Of a stretch of 64,000 nucleotides of DNA, positions 1-10,084 are shown piece by piece. The DNA comes from Helicobacter sp. 11S02596-1 (GTDB lineage: Bacteria > Campylobacterota > Campylobacteria > Campylobacterales > Helicobacteraceae), in contig NZ_MLAM01000005.1 of assembly GCF_002272825.1 (NCBI RefSeq), positions 62,001-126,000 on the forward strand, written 5' to 3'. Each line of letters opens with the position of its first letter. Positions within the stretch are counted from its first letter, which is position 1. The notes under the pieces were generated by a model, which had not been told where the DNA came from, searched no databases, and worked only from the letters and a program-made list of their open reading frames with translations. The position numbers and the translations under genes were made by a program.

Positions 1-518
1 AGCGCCCCCATACTGATCGTCCAATCTGCCTGGAACGCCACATCAGAAACATTCCCGTCTTTGTCGATACCGCTGGGAATATCGCAGGCTATTTTGATTC
101 TAGCGACCTGATTCATCGCAGAAATAAGTTTTTTCATATCAGGCAAAAGCTCACCAACAAAGCCACTCCCAAACAAGCAATCTATCACAACATCGCAAGG
201 GAGCAATTTTTTGATGACTTCAATCTGTGCTTCCATTGCCCTTTGGTGCTGTATCTGGCACATCTTGGTTTTGGGTTCTTTGGCGATAAAGAGCCGAACG
301 TAATAATCGCCTGCCAATCGCCTCGCTAAGGCATAGCCATCACCCCCGTTATTCCCACCGCCACAAACAATGGTAATCACGCTATGATGATGGGTGATTT
401 TTGAAATGAGCTGGTGCAGGGAGCTAGCAGCATTTTCCATCAAAATATCTTCACTCAAGCCATATTTTTCAATCGCTCGTTTATCTAAGATTTCCAAACT
501 AGGATAGACATTTTGCAT
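1..518 (-). CDS. nnr: NAD(P)H-hydrate epimerase domain of Nnr (partial, 3' end outside window)
   Basis: The first 172 codons are visible and begin MQNVYPSLEILDKRAIE. They match the YjeF-N (NAD(P)HX epimerase) domain: the ENAAS stretch near residue 28, the GGGNNGGDGYALAR nucleotide-binding loop near residues 53-66, and an acidic VIDCLFGSG motif. This domain epimerises damaged NAD(P)H hydrates. In many bacteria it is fused to an ADP-dependent dehydratase domain, which would lie beyond position 1. ATG at 516-518 is chosen because a GAGGGA ribosome-binding sequence lies 8 bases upstream, partly overlapping the msrB stop; the two genes are probably co-transcribed. Family assignment is firm; whether the protein is bifunctional cannot be seen here. 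Confidence 0.88.
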   Translation of the reverse strand, partial: MQNVYPSLEILDKRAIEKYGLSEDILMENAASSLHQLISKITHHHSVITIVCGGGNNGGDGYALARRLAGDYYVRLFIAKEPKTKMCQIQHQRAMEAQIEVIKKLLPCDVVIDCLFGSGFVGELLPDMKKLISAMNQVARIKIACDIPSGIDKDGNVSDVAFQADWTISMGA

Positions 519-530
519 ATGGAAAATCCC

Positions 531-890
531 TCATTTGCTTTTCGGGATGAACTTGATTGATACGGAATTTACACAATGGCGCGTGTTTTTGTCGGTGTAG
601 CCCTCGCCGATAAATATATGCCCCAAATGCCCGCCACAATTCGCACAAATTATCTCTGTGCGTCTGCCATCAGCATCGACTTGATGTTTGATAGCCCCAG
701 CAATCTCATCATCAAAACTAGGCCACCCGCAACCAGATTTAAACTTGGCTTCAGAGGTATAAAGCTCGTTACCACATTGCTTGCATACATAAATGCCCTC
801 TTTGTAAAAATCATTATATTCCCCGCTGAATGGGGCTTCGGTAGCTTTTTCTACGATGACGGCATATTCTTGTGGGGTAAGTGTTGGCAT
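531..890 (-). CDS. msrB: Peptide-methionine (R)-S-oxide reductase MsrB
   Basis: This 119-residue protein is a complete stand-alone MsrB, which reduces methionine-R-sulfoxide in proteins. Two zinc-binding CxxC pairs are present (C36/C39 and C82/C85), together with the GCGWPSF motif (C54) and the catalytic Cys in RHCVNSVSIKF (C106). H. pylori carries MsrB fused to MsrA, so the separate form distinguishes this genome. It is followed after 12 bases by nnr on the same strand. An AAGGA ribosome-binding sequence precedes the ATG. The protein has no signal peptide and is therefore cytoplasmic; a periplasmic counterpart, MsrP, is encoded at 56863. Confidence 0.95.
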   Translation of the reverse strand: MPTLTPQEYAVIVEKATEAPFSGEYNDFYKEGIYVCKQCGNELYTSEAKFKSGCGWPSFDDEIAGAIKHQVDADGRRTEIICANCGGHLGHIFIGEGYTDKNTRHCVNSVSIKFIPKSK

Positions 891-1003
891 TTTGAATTCC
901 TTAAAGTTTTTATCTATCTGTATCTATATCTCTATGATGAAAAAATATACCACAAAAGTAAAAATAAATATATCGCAAAAAGTGTGAAAGAAAAAAGAAG
1001 ATA

Positions 1004-1042
1004 AATTTGTCAAATCGGAAAGAATCCGATTGGAGACAAATT
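1004..1042 (-). terminator. Terminator at the end of the ribosomal protein cluster
   Basis: Read on the minus strand, AATTTGTC (1042-1035) pairs with GACAAATT (1011-1004) and AATCGG (1018-1013 side) pairs with CCGATT (1031-1026). The loop is 7 bases, there is a small internal bulge, and a pyrimidine-rich, mostly T stretch follows down to about 985. It begins 7 bases after the rplQ stop and closes the rpsJ-to-rplQ transcription unit. Confidence 0.75.
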
Positions 1043-1048
1043 CATTTT

Positions 1049-1399
1049 TTAAACAAATTCAATGATAGCCATTGAAGAAGCATCGCCTCTTCGGAGGCGG
1101 GTTCGCTGGATCCTTGTATAACCGCCCTTTCTGTCGATATATTTGGGAGCGATTTCTGTGATCAATTTTTTTGTAGCTGATTTGCTCTGCAATGAAGCAA
1201 ACACGAAACGATGGGAGTTTAAATCCGGCGTCCTTGCAACGCTCACAAGCTTTTCAATATACGACTGCAATTCTTTGGCTTTAAACACGCCTGTTTCTAT
1301 TTTTTGATGCTCGATCAACGCAATGGCTAGGTTTTTTAATAATGCTTTTCTGTGTGAAGAAGTCCTGCCAAGCTTTCTGTATCCGTGATTATGTCTCAT
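1049..1399 (-). CDS. rplQ: 50S ribosomal protein L17
   Basis: The 116-residue protein begins [21 protein letters not shown], the L17 signature at the polypeptide exit region of the large subunit. It is the last gene of the alpha-operon part of the cluster, 9 bases after rpoA, and is followed by the hairpin terminator. Length matches the Helicobacter L17. Confidence 0.98.
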   Translation of the reverse strand: MRHNHGYRKLGRTSSHRKALLKNLAIALIEHQKIETGVFKAKELQSYIEKLVSVARTPDLNSHRFVFASLQSKSATKKLITEIAPKYIDRKGGYTRIQRTRLRRGDASSMAIIEFV

Positions 1400-1408
1400 T
1401 TTGTCTCC

Positions 1409-2416
1409 TTAACTCTTCATCTTTGTAATTTTTTTATTCAAAGACAATTTTAATTCTTCAGGCAGCTCAGAATCTACAGGATAGCCTAATTCCTGAAGTT
1501 TCTCTGCAATTTCATCATAAGATTTTTTACCCATATTTTTTATGTTTTTCAAATCATTTTCAGTCATCAAAACCAACTCACCCACATAGCGAATCCCGGT
1601 CCTATCGAGGCAATTAAAACATCGTGCGCTTAAATTGAGCGCGTCAATTTTGACCATCAAATCTTTCAATTCTGTGATGTCATCTGAAGACCCCTTAGAA
1701 ATCGCAGGAACAGCGGTAACATCAGCACCAAAAATGCTCATTTGTAAATGCATTGTCGCAATAGCCTCTTGAAAAGCCTTATAAGGCTCAACCTGACCAT
1801 CGGTCTCAATATCAAAAACTATTTTTTCATAACTAGGATTGTCTTCTACCAAAACATTTTCTATCTCATAAACTGCTTTTTTTACAGGGGTAAAATAAGC
1901 ATCAAGGGGGATATAATCTTCAGGAATCATCCCTCTAATATCCTCGCTTGGAACATAGCCCATACCCTTTTGAACAATGATAGAAAAATCAAGAACGGCA
2001 TCTTCGTTGATAGTAGCCAAATAAGCATCTTTATTCACAACATCCAAAACATCATTTACCAAATCCGCTCCAGTAAGTCCCATAGGACCTTTGAACGAAT
2101 AATTGATTACGACTTGTTGGCCTTGTTCTCCTGAAGCCTTGTTGATAAAACGAATATTTTTTAAATTCACAATAAATGGCGAAACATCTTCTGATATACC
2201 ACGAACAGAATCAAACTCGTGAGCAACACCTTCAATCTTAAGTCCGATTGGGGCATACCCCACCGAACTTGAAAGCAATAACCTCCTGATAGGGTGTGCC
2301 AAAGTAATGGCATATCCAGACTCAAACGGATAGGCTGCTATTTTAATTCTATTTTTATTTATCTCTTCTATATTGATATCCGTAGGAATATAGGGAGCTA
2401 TTTTAATCGTTTTCAT
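1409..2416 (-). CDS. rpoA: DNA-directed RNA polymerase subunit alpha
   Basis: This 335-residue alpha subunit has the N-terminal dimerisation/assembly domain (about residues 1-235; note the LRRLLLSSS-like segment near residue 45). A linker leads to the C-terminal domain, whose helix-hairpin-helix region reads ARCFNCLDRTGIRYVGEL and IKNMGKKSYDEIAEKLQELG, the part that contacts UP elements and activators. It lies between rpsD and rplQ with 9-15 base spacers, the normal alpha-operon order. Epsilonproteobacterial alpha subunits are about this size. Confidence 0.98.
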   Translation of the reverse strand: MKTIKIAPYIPTDINIEEINKNRIKIAAYPFESGYAITLAHPIRRLLLSSSVGYAPIGLKIEGVAHEFDSVRGISEDVSPFIVNLKNIRFINKASGEQGQQVVINYSFKGPMGLTGADLVNDVLDVVNKDAYLATINEDAVLDFSIIVQKGMGYVPSEDIRGMIPEDYIPLDAYFTPVKKAVYEIENVLVEDNPSYEKIVFDIETDGQVEPYKAFQEAIATMHLQMSIFGADVTAVPAISKGSSDDITELKDLMVKIDALNLSARCFNCLDRTGIRYVGELVLMTENDLKNIKNMGKKSYDEIAEKLQELGYPVDSELPEELKLSLNKKITKMKS

Positions 2417-2431
2417 TCTTTCACCACCTAA

Positions 2432-3058
2432 TTATTTAGAATACAACTCAACAATGAGCCTTTCCTCTATCGGAATCACAACTTCTTCCCTTTCAGGATA
2501 GCGGGTAAAAATACCATATTTTTTATCTTTTTCCACATCAACCCAAGGAACAATGCCAGTTTGGGAAGTCAATTCGACAGCGCGAATGATTTGATTATTA
2601 TTTTTTGATTTTTCTGCAACCTCAATCTTTTGACCTGTGCGAACAAAGTATGAAGGAATATCCACCCTTTTGCCATCAATAAGAATATGCCCGTGAGTAA
2701 CCAACTGGCGTGCAAATCTTCTTGTTGTTGCAAATCCCATTCTATAAACGACATTATCAAGTCTTCTTTCAATCAGGCGAATGAGATTTTCCCCCGTATT
2801 GCCATCCAGTCGGTTTGCCTCAACAAAAATCGCTCGGAATTGTTTTTCAGAAATCCCATACATCGCTTTGGCTTTTTGTTTTTCTCGAAGTTGCAAACCA
2901 TACTCAGAAATCTTGCCTCTTTTTTGTCCGTGCTGTCCGGGACCATAAGGTCGCTTGTCTAAAGCACTCTTTCCTGCCAATCTTCTTTCGCCCTTTAAAG
3001 CTAGTGATACGCCAAATCGTCTTTCTAATTTTTCAACGGGTCCTCTATATCTTGCCAT
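2432..3058 (-). CDS. rpsD: 30S ribosomal protein S4
   Basis: This 208-residue S4 starts [16 protein letters not shown]. The S4 RNA-binding domain ([12 protein letters not shown] near residues 98-109 and [18 protein letters not shown]) is intact. S4 binds 16S rRNA early in assembly and, in several bacteria, represses its own operon. It lies between rpsK and rpoA. Confidence 0.98.
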   Translation of the reverse strand: MARYRGPVEKLERRFGVSLALKGERRLAGKSALDKRPYGPGQHGQKRGKISEYGLQLREKQKAKAMYGISEKQFRAIFVEANRLDGNTGENLIRLIERRLDNVVYRMGFATTRRFARQLVTHGHILIDGKRVDIPSYFVRTGQKIEVAEKSKNNNQIIRAVELTSQTGIVPWVDVEKDKKYGIFTRYPEREEVVIPIEERLIVELYSK

Positions 3059-3069
3059 TCTATACTCCC

Positions 3070-3465
3070 TTACACTCTTCTTCTTTTAGGAGGTCTGCAA
3101 CCATTATGGGGTAATGGTGTAACATCCTTTATCCAAAGAACTTTAATTCCCTCAATTGTTCCGACACTTTTCACAGCTGTTTCTCTGCCACTACCCGGTC
3201 CTTGAACCTTGATACCAACTTCTTTGATTCCGTGCTCTTTTGCCTTAGCCATCGCACTTTCAACAGCCTGCTGGGCTGCATAAGGCGTTGATTTTTTCGA
3301 CCCTTTGAAACCAAGCCCGCCTGCTGTCGTCCAACAAATCACATTCCCCATTTCATCGGTAACGGTTACATTGGTGTTATTAAATGAAGCCGATATACAA
3401 ACAATCCCTTTAGCTATATTTTTTCTGACTATTCTTTTTTTAGTCGCTGTATTTCTTTTAGCCAT
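3070..3465 (-). CDS. rpsK: 30S ribosomal protein S11
   Basis: This 131-residue S11 contains [20 protein letters not shown] and the conserved C-terminal [18 protein letters not shown], which contacts 16S rRNA at the platform. It follows rpsM by 13 bases in the alpha-operon segment. Confidence 0.98.
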   Translation of the reverse strand: MAKRNTATKKRIVRKNIAKGIVCISASFNNTNVTVTDEMGNVICWTTAGGLGFKGSKKSTPYAAQQAVESAMAKAKEHGIKEVGIKVQGPGSGRETAVKSVGTIEGIKVLWIKDVTPLPHNGCRPPKRRRV

Positions 3466-3478
3466 CTATCAGCCTCCT

Positions 3479-3841
3479 TTATTTACTACCAACTGTTTTT
3501 TTCTTGCCTTTTCGGGTGCGTGCATTGTTTTTGGTCGTTTGACCCCGCACTGGCAAACCTTTTCTATGACGAAGACCACGATAGTTCCCAAGATCCATCA
3601 ATGATTTGATATTCATTTGAACTTTTTTTCTTAAATCACCCTCGACTATGTAGCCTTCTTGAATTTTTTTAGCAATTGCAGAGACTTCATCTTCGCTGAG
3701 ATCATTAACTCGCTTATCAAAAGATATATTTACGGCATTTAAAATGTCTTGAGAACTTTTTAGCCCTATCCCGTAAATATAAGTAAGAGCGTATTCAACT
3801 CTTTTCTTTTTTGGCAAATCTACACCAGCAATTCTAGCCAT
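3479..3841 (-). CDS. rpsM: 30S ribosomal protein S13
   Basis: This 120-residue S13 has the [20 protein letters not shown] start, the YGIGLKSS helix-hairpin-helix and the [20 protein letters not shown] motif that reaches the decoding-site tRNAs. It lies 3 bases after rpmJ. Confidence 0.98.
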   Translation of the reverse strand: MARIAGVDLPKKKRVEYALTYIYGIGLKSSQDILNAVNISFDKRVNDLSEDEVSAIAKKIQEGYIVEGDLRKKVQMNIKSLMDLGNYRGLRHRKGLPVRGQTTKNNARTRKGKKKTVGSK

Positions 3842-3844
3842 ATT

Positions 3845-3958
3845 TTATCCTTGTCTTTGTTTATGTTTTGGAGTGGAGCAAATCACTCGAACCACGCCTT
3901 TTCTTCTGATAACTTTGCATTTATCACACATTTTTTTAACCGAAGGTCGAACTTTCAT
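3845..3958 (-). CDS. rpmJ: 50S ribosomal protein L36
   Basis: This 37-residue gene reads [20 protein letters not shown], then [17 protein letters not shown]. The zinc ligands C11, C14, C27 and H32 are present, so this is the zinc-ribbon form of L36. ATG (3956-3958) is preceded by an AGGAGAAAC ribosome-binding stretch, and the TAA stop ends 3 bases before rpsM. The position between infA and rpsM is canonical. Confidence 0.96.
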   Translation of the reverse strand: MKVRPSVKKMCDKCKVIRRKGVVRVICSTPKHKQRQG

Positions 3959-4063
3959 TTTGTTTCTCCTAAATTTATGCAAAAGCATAACGTTTTTTAA
4001 AGCCCAAATTTATAGACTAAAAAGCTATGATTATAACGAATTTAAGTTTAAAAGTTTCTTAGT

Positions 4064-4282
4064 CTATTTGTATCTAAACGTAATCCTACCCTTATCCAGA
4101 CTATAAGGAGTGAGTTCAATCTTTACCTTATCGCCAGGCAAAATCTTGATATAGTGCATTCGCATTTTGCCAGCAATATGACACAATACAATATGCTTAT
4201 TGTCCAATTCCACCTTAAAAGTAGCGTTGGGCAAAGCTTCCAAGACCTTCCCATCTACCTCAATCACATCATCTTTTGCCAT
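4064..4282 (-). CDS. infA: Translation initiation factor IF-1
   Basis: This 72-residue S1/OB-fold protein begins [20 protein letters not shown], continues with [27 protein letters not shown] in segments, and ends RITFRYK. All are hallmark stretches of IF-1, which occupies the ribosomal A site during initiation. It lies 2 bases after map, with about 105 bases of AT-rich spacer before rpmJ. Confidence 0.98.
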   Translation of the reverse strand: MAKDDVIEVDGKVLEALPNATFKVELDNKHIVLCHIAGKMRMHYIKILPGDKVKIELTPYSLDKGRITFRYK

Positions 4283-4284
4283 CG

Positions 4285-5043
4285 TTATATCTCCGTAAGT
4301 ATTTCAGGTTTGCCATTTACAATCGCAATGGTGTGTTCATAATGGCTTCCATTGAGCCCATCGCTTGATGTAACACTCCATTTATCAGAAAGGATTTTTG
4401 GTTCTCCATCAAGCTGGCAAATCATAGGCTCGAGACAAAAAACCATCCCCTCTTTGATCTTGGGACCAGAGGTTGCACCTCTGCCATCCAAGTAGTTGGG
4501 TATTTCAGGTTCCTCGTGAGGCTTCCTGCCAATGCCGTGACCACAAAACCCTTTGAGAGGGACGAAGCCTTTTTTTAGGATAGCATCCTCAATAATTTTG
4601 CTTAATTCTTTAAATCGAAGACCTATTTTTATCTGATCAATAGCCTCATACAAGGTATCTTTAGCGCAAGCAATCAATTGGCGGTCTTTTTCTGAAATAT
4701 CGCCTACCCCCATAGTGATAGCAGCATCCCCATACCATCCATCAATTTCAACACCAATATCAAATCCAACAATATCCCCTGACTTTAAGCGATAGTCATT
4801 AGGAATGCCGTGAATAATAACTGAATTAACAGAAATACACACCGCATTTGGAAAGCCATACAAGCCTTTAAAGGCAGGTCTAGCACCATTTTTTCTGATA
4901 AAATCCTCCGCTATCTTATCAAGCTCCAAAAGTGTCATCCCCTCTTTTGTGCGTGTTTCTAAAAGATTCAATGTCTCCCCAACGATACGATTGGGTTTGC
5001 GTAGGCAATCAATTTCTTTTGGATTTCTAATATTAATAGACAC
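4285..5043 (-). CDS. map: Methionine aminopeptidase, type I
   Basis: This 252-residue enzyme removes the initiator methionine from nascent proteins. The metal-binding pocket is visible: [18 protein letters not shown] (two Asp ligands), [17 protein letters not shown] (His ligand and the Glu-rich segment), GMVFCLEPM (Glu) and the terminal HYEHTIAI (Glu). The start codon is GTG at 5041-5043, and its first base overlaps the secY stop. No better ATG lies upstream of the conserved [12 protein letters not shown] stretch, so translational coupling with secY is likely. Confidence 0.96.
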   Translation of the reverse strand: MSINIRNPKEIDCLRKPNRIVGETLNLLETRTKEGMTLLELDKIAEDFIRKNGARPAFKGLYGFPNAVCISVNSVIIHGIPNDYRLKSGDIVGFDIGVEIDGWYGDAAITMGVGDISEKDRQLIACAKDTLYEAIDQIKIGLRFKELSKIIEDAILKKGFVPLKGFCGHGIGRKPHEEPEIPNYLDGRGATSGPKIKEGMVFCLEPMICQLDGEPKILSDKWSVTSSDGLNGSHYEHTIAIVNGKPEILTEI

Positions 5044-6302
5044 TAAAAACCTACCGCACTCAAGGTTTTGTATTTATTCATATAAATCTGTGCCTCTATT
5101 TTTCTCATTGTATCAATAGCAACCTGAACAACAATCAAAACGGCTGTGCCTCCAAAATAAAATGGCACGCCCATCCCTTTGACAAGTATCCAAGGCAATG
5201 TTGAGATCAAAGCCAAATACAAAGAACCCCAAAAAGTCAGATTGCTAGCAACTGAATTTAAAAACGAAGAAGTACCCTCGCCGGGTCTCATTCCAGGTAT
5301 ATAGCCACCCTGACGCTTGAGATTATCAGCAATATCTTTTGAATTGAAAACAATAGAAGAATAAAAATAGGCAAAAAATATCACCAACAAAAACATCAAA
5401 ACATTATAGGCATAGCCGTGCGGGCTCAAAAAATCAGCTATTGCTTGGACTGTCTTATTGGAAGAAGCTTGCAAAATTGTCGATGGAAATACCAATAAAG
5501 CAGAAGCAAAAATAGGCGGGATCACGCCACTTAAATTCAGCTTGATGGGGATATAGTTCATAATGCGCTTGTTTTGATTCTGCATAATCACTTTTCTTGC
5601 ATAAGATACAGGAATCCTTCTTTCAGCAAGCTCGACATAAATGATGACAAAAACCGTGGCTAAGATAATCACAAATATGCCAATCAGCACCAAGAAATTA
5701 ATCACTCCCGTATTGGCAAGATTAAATGTCCCAGCAATCGCAGAAGGTATGCCTGAAACAATACCCGCAAAGATAATCAAACTGATACCATTACCCACGC
5801 CTCGTTGCGTAATCTGCTCACCAATCCACATCAAAAGCATTGTGCCAGTCAGCATTGAAAAAGCAGAGATAACCAAAAAAGTCTGCATATCAATCATAAT
5901 CGCACCATTAGGCCCATTTCCAATGCTTTTGAGACCAAATGAAACGCTCACAGCCTGAATTAGGGTAATAAAAATTGTGGCATAACGAACGATCTGCATA
6001 TATTTTTGCATACCATCACGCTCTTTTTTCATTTTTGCCAAATTTGGAAATGTAGCTGCCAAAAGCTCCATCACGATAGAAGCCGTGATATAGGGCATCA
6101 CACCTAGCGAAATGATACTCAAACGAGAAACGGCATCACCACTAAACATATTAAACAAGCCGAGTGCATTTCCAGAATTGTTGTCAAAAAAAGCTTTGAT
6201 TGCAGCCAAATCAACTCCGGGAATAGGCACATACGCCAAGATTCTGTATAAAAACAAAAACCCTAGAGTGATGAGTATTTTACCAATGATTGCTTTATTC
6301 AT
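5043..6302 (-). CDS. secY: Preprotein translocase subunit SecY
   Basis: This 419-residue protein is the channel subunit of the Sec translocon, with ten hydrophobic transmembrane segments. Recognisable stretches include the N-terminal FLYRILAYVPIPGVD, the plug region GLFNMFSGDAVSRLSI, the WIGEQITQRGVGNGISLIIF segment and the cytosolic loop MQNQNKRIMNYIPIKLNLSG. The C-terminal QIYMNKYKTLSAVGF matches H. pylori SecY closely. It lies between rplO and map, overlapping map by one base. Confidence 0.98.
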   Translation of the reverse strand: MNKAIIGKILITLGFLFLYRILAYVPIPGVDLAAIKAFFDNNSGNALGLFNMFSGDAVSRLSIISLGVMPYITASIVMELLAATFPNLAKMKKERDGMQKYMQIVRYATIFITLIQAVSVSFGLKSIGNGPNGAIMIDMQTFLVISAFSMLTGTMLLMWIGEQITQRGVGNGISLIIFAGIVSGIPSAIAGTFNLANTGVINFLVLIGIFVIILATVFVIIYVELAERRIPVSYARKVIMQNQNKRIMNYIPIKLNLSGVIPPIFASALLVFPSTILQASSNKTVQAIADFLSPHGYAYNVLMFLLVIFFAYFYSSIVFNSKDIADNLKRQGGYIPGMRPGEGTSSFLNSVASNLTFWGSLYLALISTLPWILVKGMGVPFYFGGTAVLIVVQVAIDTMRKIEAQIYMNKYKTLSAVGF

Positions 6303-6703
6303 TATTTTTGTCCGCTAGTCCGGATGCGTTCGTCTTTGATTTTTGCCGATAGACCCTGAGTGCTCGCTCCGATAATCTTGATTTTTTCTATATAAGATGG
6401 AAACTTATGCACGCTCCTGATACTTTCAAAAGTAATTTCAGGGAGTTTAGCAATATTCTTAAATTTTTCTATATTGATAACATAAGGCTTTTGAATCTTT
6501 GTCCGAAAGCCAATTTTTGGCAATCTTCTTTGAAGAGGCTGTTGGCCACCCTCAAAACCCCGTTTTGCCTTATAACCACTCCTAGCAGTCTGTCCTTTGC
6601 CTCCTCTAGTGGAGGTTTTTCCCATACCGCTACCCTGACCTCTGCCCACTCGCTTGATATCGCGAACACTTCCAAAAGCTGGTTTCAAATCTTCTAACGC
6701 CAT
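6302..6703 (-). CDS. rplO: 50S ribosomal protein L15
   Basis: This 133-residue L15 has the glycine-rich [20 protein letters not shown] stretch (about residues 21-40), which threads into 23S rRNA, and the [17 protein letters not shown] motif. Its stop overlaps the first base of secY, as is common in the spc cluster. Confidence 0.97.
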   Translation of the reverse strand: MALEDLKPAFGSVRDIKRVGRGQGSGMGKTSTRGGKGQTARSGYKAKRGFEGGQQPLQRRLPKIGFRTKIQKPYVINIEKFKNIAKLPEITFESIRSVHKFPSYIEKIKIIGASTQGLSAKIKDERIRTSGQK

Positions 6704-6712
6704 AAAAGCTCC

Positions 6713-7153
6713 TTATGCCTTGATTCTGGCAAGCGCATCAACGGTTGCCCGCACAACATTATAAGGATTATTTGAACCCAAAGATTTTGTCAAAATATCC
6801 TTAATTCCAGCCAATTCAATCACAGGTCTTGCAGAACCGCCTGCAATAACCCCAGTTCCCTCGCTTGCAGGTTTCAAAAGGATTTTGCTTGCGTTGTATT
6901 TATGCTCAATATCGTGAGGAATCGTCGTGCCCTTGATATTGACCTGAATGATATTCTTAAACGCATCATCAACCGCCTTTTTGATAGCATCAGGAACTTC
7001 TTTTGCCTTACCCAAACCAAATCCGACAAGACCATTTTTATTTCCGATAACCACAAGGGCATTGAATCGGAATCTTCTCCCGCCTTTAACAACCTTGGTG
7101 ACCCTTCCAATATTCACAACAACTTCACTAAATTCTTCTCTGTTGATTTCCAT
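6713..7153 (-). CDS. rpsE: 30S ribosomal protein S5
   Basis: This 146-residue S5 has the double-stranded RNA-binding fold stretches [20 protein letters not shown] and [20 protein letters not shown], and the C-terminal [18 protein letters not shown]. It helps mRNA helicase activity and decoding fidelity. It lies between rplR and rplO. Confidence 0.98.
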   Translation of the reverse strand: MEINREEFSEVVVNIGRVTKVVKGGRRFRFNALVVIGNKNGLVGFGLGKAKEVPDAIKKAVDDAFKNIIQVNIKGTTIPHDIEHKYNASKILLKPASEGTGVIAGGSARPVIELAGIKDILTKSLGSNNPYNVVRATVDALARIKA

Positions 7154-7162
7154 ACTTTTCCT

Positions 7163-7519
7163 TTAAAGAGCTATGCCATTTTCTCGTAGAGACTCTGCAA
7201 AAGTCGCAATGACACCGTGATACAAATAACCATTTCTGTCATAAATCGCTTCAGTAATCCCTGCTTGTTTCAAGCTTTGCGCAAATGCTTGTGCGATGTT
7301 TTTGGCATCTTCTTTATTGTTGCCTAAGCCCATTTTTTTTCCATCTACACATACAAGTGTCCTATGCCCTACATCATCAATCGCTTGGGCATACAAATAT
7401 TTATTAGATCTAAAAATACTGATTCTAGGCTTCAAATTTGTTCCAAATAATTTACCCCTGACCCGCAATTTTCTTTTTTCTCTGAGTTTCTTTTTTCTTT
7501 CTAATGTCTTTGTTGTCAT
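7163..7519 (-). CDS. rplR: 50S ribosomal protein L18
   Basis: This 118-residue L18 carries a basic N-terminus ([15 protein letters not shown]), followed by the 5S rRNA-binding core [19 protein letters not shown] and the C-terminal [20 protein letters not shown]. It lies between rplF and rpsE. Confidence 0.97.
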   Translation of the reverse strand: MTTKTLERKKKLREKRKLRVRGKLFGTNLKPRISIFRSNKYLYAQAIDDVGHRTLVCVDGKKMGLGNNKEDAKNIAQAFAQSLKQAGITEAIYDRNGYLYHGVIATFAESLRENGIAL

Positions 7520-7534
7520 CGTGATACCCCTGAA

Positions 7535-8071
7535 TTATTTCTTAGCAGTTTTACCGGCTTTGCGTATGATTGTCTCATCGCTATATTTGATTCCCTTGCC
7601 TTTATAGGGCTCTGGAGGTCTAAATTCCCTAATCTCAGCTGCGATTTGTCCGATCTGTTGCTTATCACTTCCCTTGATGGTGATGGTATTTTTATCAACG
7701 CTCATCTCAACGCCCTCAGGAATGGGGTATTTAACAGGATGGCTAAATCCCAAAGCAAGCTCAAGGGTTTTTCCCACAACCGCTGCCTTGTAACCAACGC
7801 CATTGATTTCAAGAACTTTACTAAATCCTGAAGTCATTCCCACAACAATATTATTTGCCAAAGCTCTATAAGTCCCCCAATAAGCTCTGGATTGTGGCTC
7901 ATTATCCACAGAAGTGAAACTTAGCTCATTTTCATTCAAAGCAATCTGAACCCTGCCATAGGTTTCAAGTTCTTTGGTAATTTTGCCACCTTTAAACACA
8001 ATTTTGCTCCCTTCAACGATTGCTTGAATCGTATTTGGAATGCTAATAGGTCTTTTTCCAACTCTTGACAT
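7535..8071 (-). CDS. rplF: 50S ribosomal protein L6
   Basis: This 178-residue L6 has the usual two duplicated domains. [12 protein letters not shown] opens the first, and the second ends with the conserved rRNA-binding [19 protein letters not shown] motif. It lies between rpsH and rplR in spc order. Confidence 0.98.
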   Translation of the reverse strand: MSRVGKRPISIPNTIQAIVEGSKIVFKGGKITKELETYGRVQIALNENELSFTSVDNEPQSRAYWGTYRALANNIVVGMTSGFSKVLEINGVGYKAAVVGKTLELALGFSHPVKYPIPEGVEMSVDKNTITIKGSDKQQIGQIAAEIREFRPPEPYKGKGIKYSDETIIRKAGKTAKK

Positions 8072-8080
8072 ATCTTTCTC

Positions 8081-8476
8081 CTACCATATACTACAAAGCG
8101 CTTCACCGCCGACATTCTGCCTGTAGGCATCTTCATTGGCAATCACACCTTTGCTGGTGCTAACTACAATCGTGCCATAACCATTTTTGAATTTTTTCAA
8201 TTCACTTCGTCCCTTATAAACCCTTCTGCCGGGCTTACTAATCCTCTTGATTTCATTGATAAGCGGGTAGCCCCTTTCATCATATGCGAGCTGAACAGAG
8301 ATAGATTGCTTGCCATCTTTGTCATTAACATTATAATCTTTTACAAAACCTTTTGTTTTGAAAACTTCAAGAATAGAAACAACAATCTTAGCATAATAAA
8401 GATTGGTAACCTCCAATCTCCTCATTGATGCGTTTCTAAGTCGAGTTAATGAATCTGCGATTATATCATTTACCAT
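8081..8476 (-). CDS. rpsH: 30S ribosomal protein S8
   Basis: This 131-residue S8 begins [16 protein letters not shown] and ends with the rRNA-binding [20 protein letters not shown] segment. S8 nucleates the central domain of the 30S subunit. It lies between rpsN and rplF. Confidence 0.98.
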   Translation of the reverse strand: MVNDIIADSLTRLRNASMRRLEVTNLYYAKIVVSILEVFKTKGFVKDYNVNDKDGKQSISVQLAYDERGYPLINEIKRISKPGRRVYKGRSELKKFKNGYGTIVVSTSKGVIANEDAYRQNVGGEALCSIW

Positions 8477-8485
8477 TTTTATTCC

Positions 8486-8671
8486 TTACCAACTAGCTTT
8501 GCGAAGTCCGGGAATCAACCCTTCATTACCCATTTTTCTCAAACATACCCTGCAAAGTCCAAAATCCCTATAAACAGAATGGGGTCTCCCACATACTTGA
8601 CACCTGCTGTATTTTCTTGCACTAAATTTTGCTTTTCTTTTTGTTTTAGCAATCATTGATTTTTTTGCCAT
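8486..8671 (-). CDS. rpsN: 30S ribosomal protein S14, zinc-binding (type Z)
   Basis: This is the 61-residue zinc form of S14. The four cysteines are visible in [13 protein letters not shown] and [14 protein letters not shown]. The chosen ATG (8669-8671) lies 2 bases before the rplE stop codon region. Translation could be read 10 codons further up ([10 protein letters not shown]), but that part lies inside rplE and is not conserved in S14, and a GGAAAAT ribosome-binding sequence fits the internal ATG. Confidence 0.96.
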   Translation of the reverse strand: MAKKSMIAKTKRKAKFSARKYSRCQVCGRPHSVYRDFGLCRVCLRKMGNEGLIPGLRKASW

Positions 8672-8672
8672 T

Positions 8673-9218
8673 TTATTTTCCTTTTGCAAATGGCATACCA
8701 AGAAGTTCGAGTAACTTGAATGCCTCTTTATCGTTATCTGTGGAAGTAACTATGGTGATATTCATCCCGTGAGTTACCATAATATCATCATAAACCACTT
8801 CTGGGAACATCAACTGCTCATTAAGCCCAAAGCTATAATTCCCCCTACCATCAAACCCATTTCGGGATACCCCTCTAAAATCCTTGACTCTAGGCAAAGA
8901 TATAACGATGAGTTTTTCCAAAAAGTTATACATTTGATTGCCTCGAAGAGTAACCTTCACGCCCATTGGCATCCCTTCTCGCATTTTGAAACCAGCGACT
9001 GATTTTTTTGCCAGCGTGATGACAGCCTTTTGTCCTGCGATGAGTGAAATGGTATCGGCAATATTTTGCATAATCTTGGCATCTTTGGCGTGATCGCCCG
9101 CACCCACACTGATAATGATTTTCTCAAGCTTTGGCAAAAGCATAGGGTTTTTAATACCCAGCTCAGTAGCCATTTTTGGCTTCACTTCTTCCTGATAGAT
9201 TTTTTTCAAACCAAACAT
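8673..9218 (-). CDS. rplE: 50S ribosomal protein L5
   Basis: This 181-residue L5 binds 5S rRNA and contacts P-site tRNA. Typical stretches are [52 protein letters not shown] and the C-terminal [13 protein letters not shown]. It lies between rplX and rpsN. Confidence 0.98.
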   Translation of the reverse strand: MFGLKKIYQEEVKPKMATELGIKNPMLLPKLEKIIISVGAGDHAKDAKIMQNIADTISLIAGQKAVITLAKKSVAGFKMREGMPMGVKVTLRGNQMYNFLEKLIVISLPRVKDFRGVSRNGFDGRGNYSFGLNEQLMFPEVVYDDIMVTHGMNITIVTSTDNDKEAFKLLELLGMPFAKGK

Positions 9219-9220
9219 AA

Positions 9221-9454
9221 TTATTTCTCCTCAGCTTTCTTGACATTCGAAATACTCATCGGCATTTCCTTGCTTGTAAATCCGCCTTTAGGATTATCAT
9301 CTGTTGGCTTGATGGCTTTTTTTGCAATCTTACAACCCTCTACGATTACTTGTGCGGTTTTTGGCAACACAGCAAGAACTTTTCCCATCTTGCCCTTATC
9401 ATCACCAGCAATCACTTTTACCATATCGCCTTTTTTTATCTTAAACTTTGTCAC
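9221..9454 (-). CDS. rplX: 50S ribosomal protein L24
   Basis: This 77-residue L24 has the KOW motif [20 protein letters not shown] (residues 4-23), followed by GKVLAVLP. It is an early assembly initiator protein of the large subunit. Its first base overlaps the rplN stop. Confidence 0.97.
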   Translation of the reverse strand: MTKFKIKKGDMVKVIAGDDKGKMGKVLAVLPKTAQVIVEGCKIAKKAIKPTDDNPKGGFTSKEMPMSISNVKKAEEK

Positions 9455-9822
9455 TATAATACCTCCGGAGCTAACGATACTATTTTCATAAAATTCGCAT
9501 ATCGCACTTCTCTACTGACAGGACCAAATATCCTTGTGCCAATGGGTTCTTTTTTGGCATCCAAAATAACAGCAGCATTGTCATCAAAACGAACCAGCGA
9601 GCCATTATCCCTTTGAATCTCTTTTTTTGTCCTGACAATAACAGCCTTGATGACTTGCCCTTTTTTGACCTTTCCATTAGGGATGGCTTTTTTCACAGAT
9701 GCCACGATCACATCGCCAACTTTGGCATATCTGCGATGACTACCACCCAATACCTTAATACACATAATCTCTTTTGCGCCGCTATTATCAGCTACGGCTA
9801 ATCTTGTAAAACTTTGTATCAT
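9454..9822 (-). CDS. rplN: 50S ribosomal protein L14
   Basis: This 122-residue L14 begins [20 protein letters not shown] and includes the [20 protein letters not shown] and FGPVSREVR motifs at the subunit interface. It starts 1 base after rpsQ ends. Confidence 0.98.
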   Translation of the reverse strand: MIQSFTRLAVADNSGAKEIMCIKVLGGSHRRYAKVGDVIVASVKKAIPNGKVKKGQVIKAVIVRTKKEIQRDNGSLVRFDDNAAVILDAKKEPIGTRIFGPVSREVRYANFMKIVSLAPEVL

Positions 9823-9823
9823 C

Positions 9824-10084
9824 TCATACCCCTACCAAAACAATTTCTTTTAGATTGAAAGCTTTGGTCTTAGAAATAGGCTTGCATTCAATTGCAGTCA
9901 CAACATCGCCGACCTTAACCGCATTATCCTGATCGTGAATGGTGTATTTTTTGAACCTTTTAACGATTTTTCTGTATTTGGGATGGACAACTTTTCTTTC
10001 AACCAAAATAACAGCACTCTGATCGCCAGCTTTACTGACAACTTTACCTTGAATTATTCTTTTATGTGGTTGTTTCTCACTCAT
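9824..10084 (-). CDS. rpsQ: 30S ribosomal protein S17
   Basis: This S17 is 86 residues from [17 protein letters not shown], the same length as I recall for H. pylori S17. The OB-fold core ([20 protein letters not shown]) and the C-terminal [15 protein letters not shown] are intact. ATG at 10082-10084 has a good GAAGGA ribosome-binding sequence 7-8 bases upstream. A second in-frame ATG lies 18 bases further up (10100-10102) because the start region is tandemly duplicated. It would add MGEGLN but has a weaker ribosome-binding site. Confidence 0.95.
   Translation of the reverse strand: MSEKQPHKRIIQGKVVSKAGDQSAVILVERKVVHPKYRKIVKRFKKYTIHDQDNAVKVGDVVTAIECKPISKTKAFNLKEIVLVGV

Noticed and set aside
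8672-8701. Ten-codon N-terminal extension of S14
   Set aside because: It lies inside rplE and is absent from zinc-type S14 proteins; the internal ATG has a proper ribosome-binding sequence.
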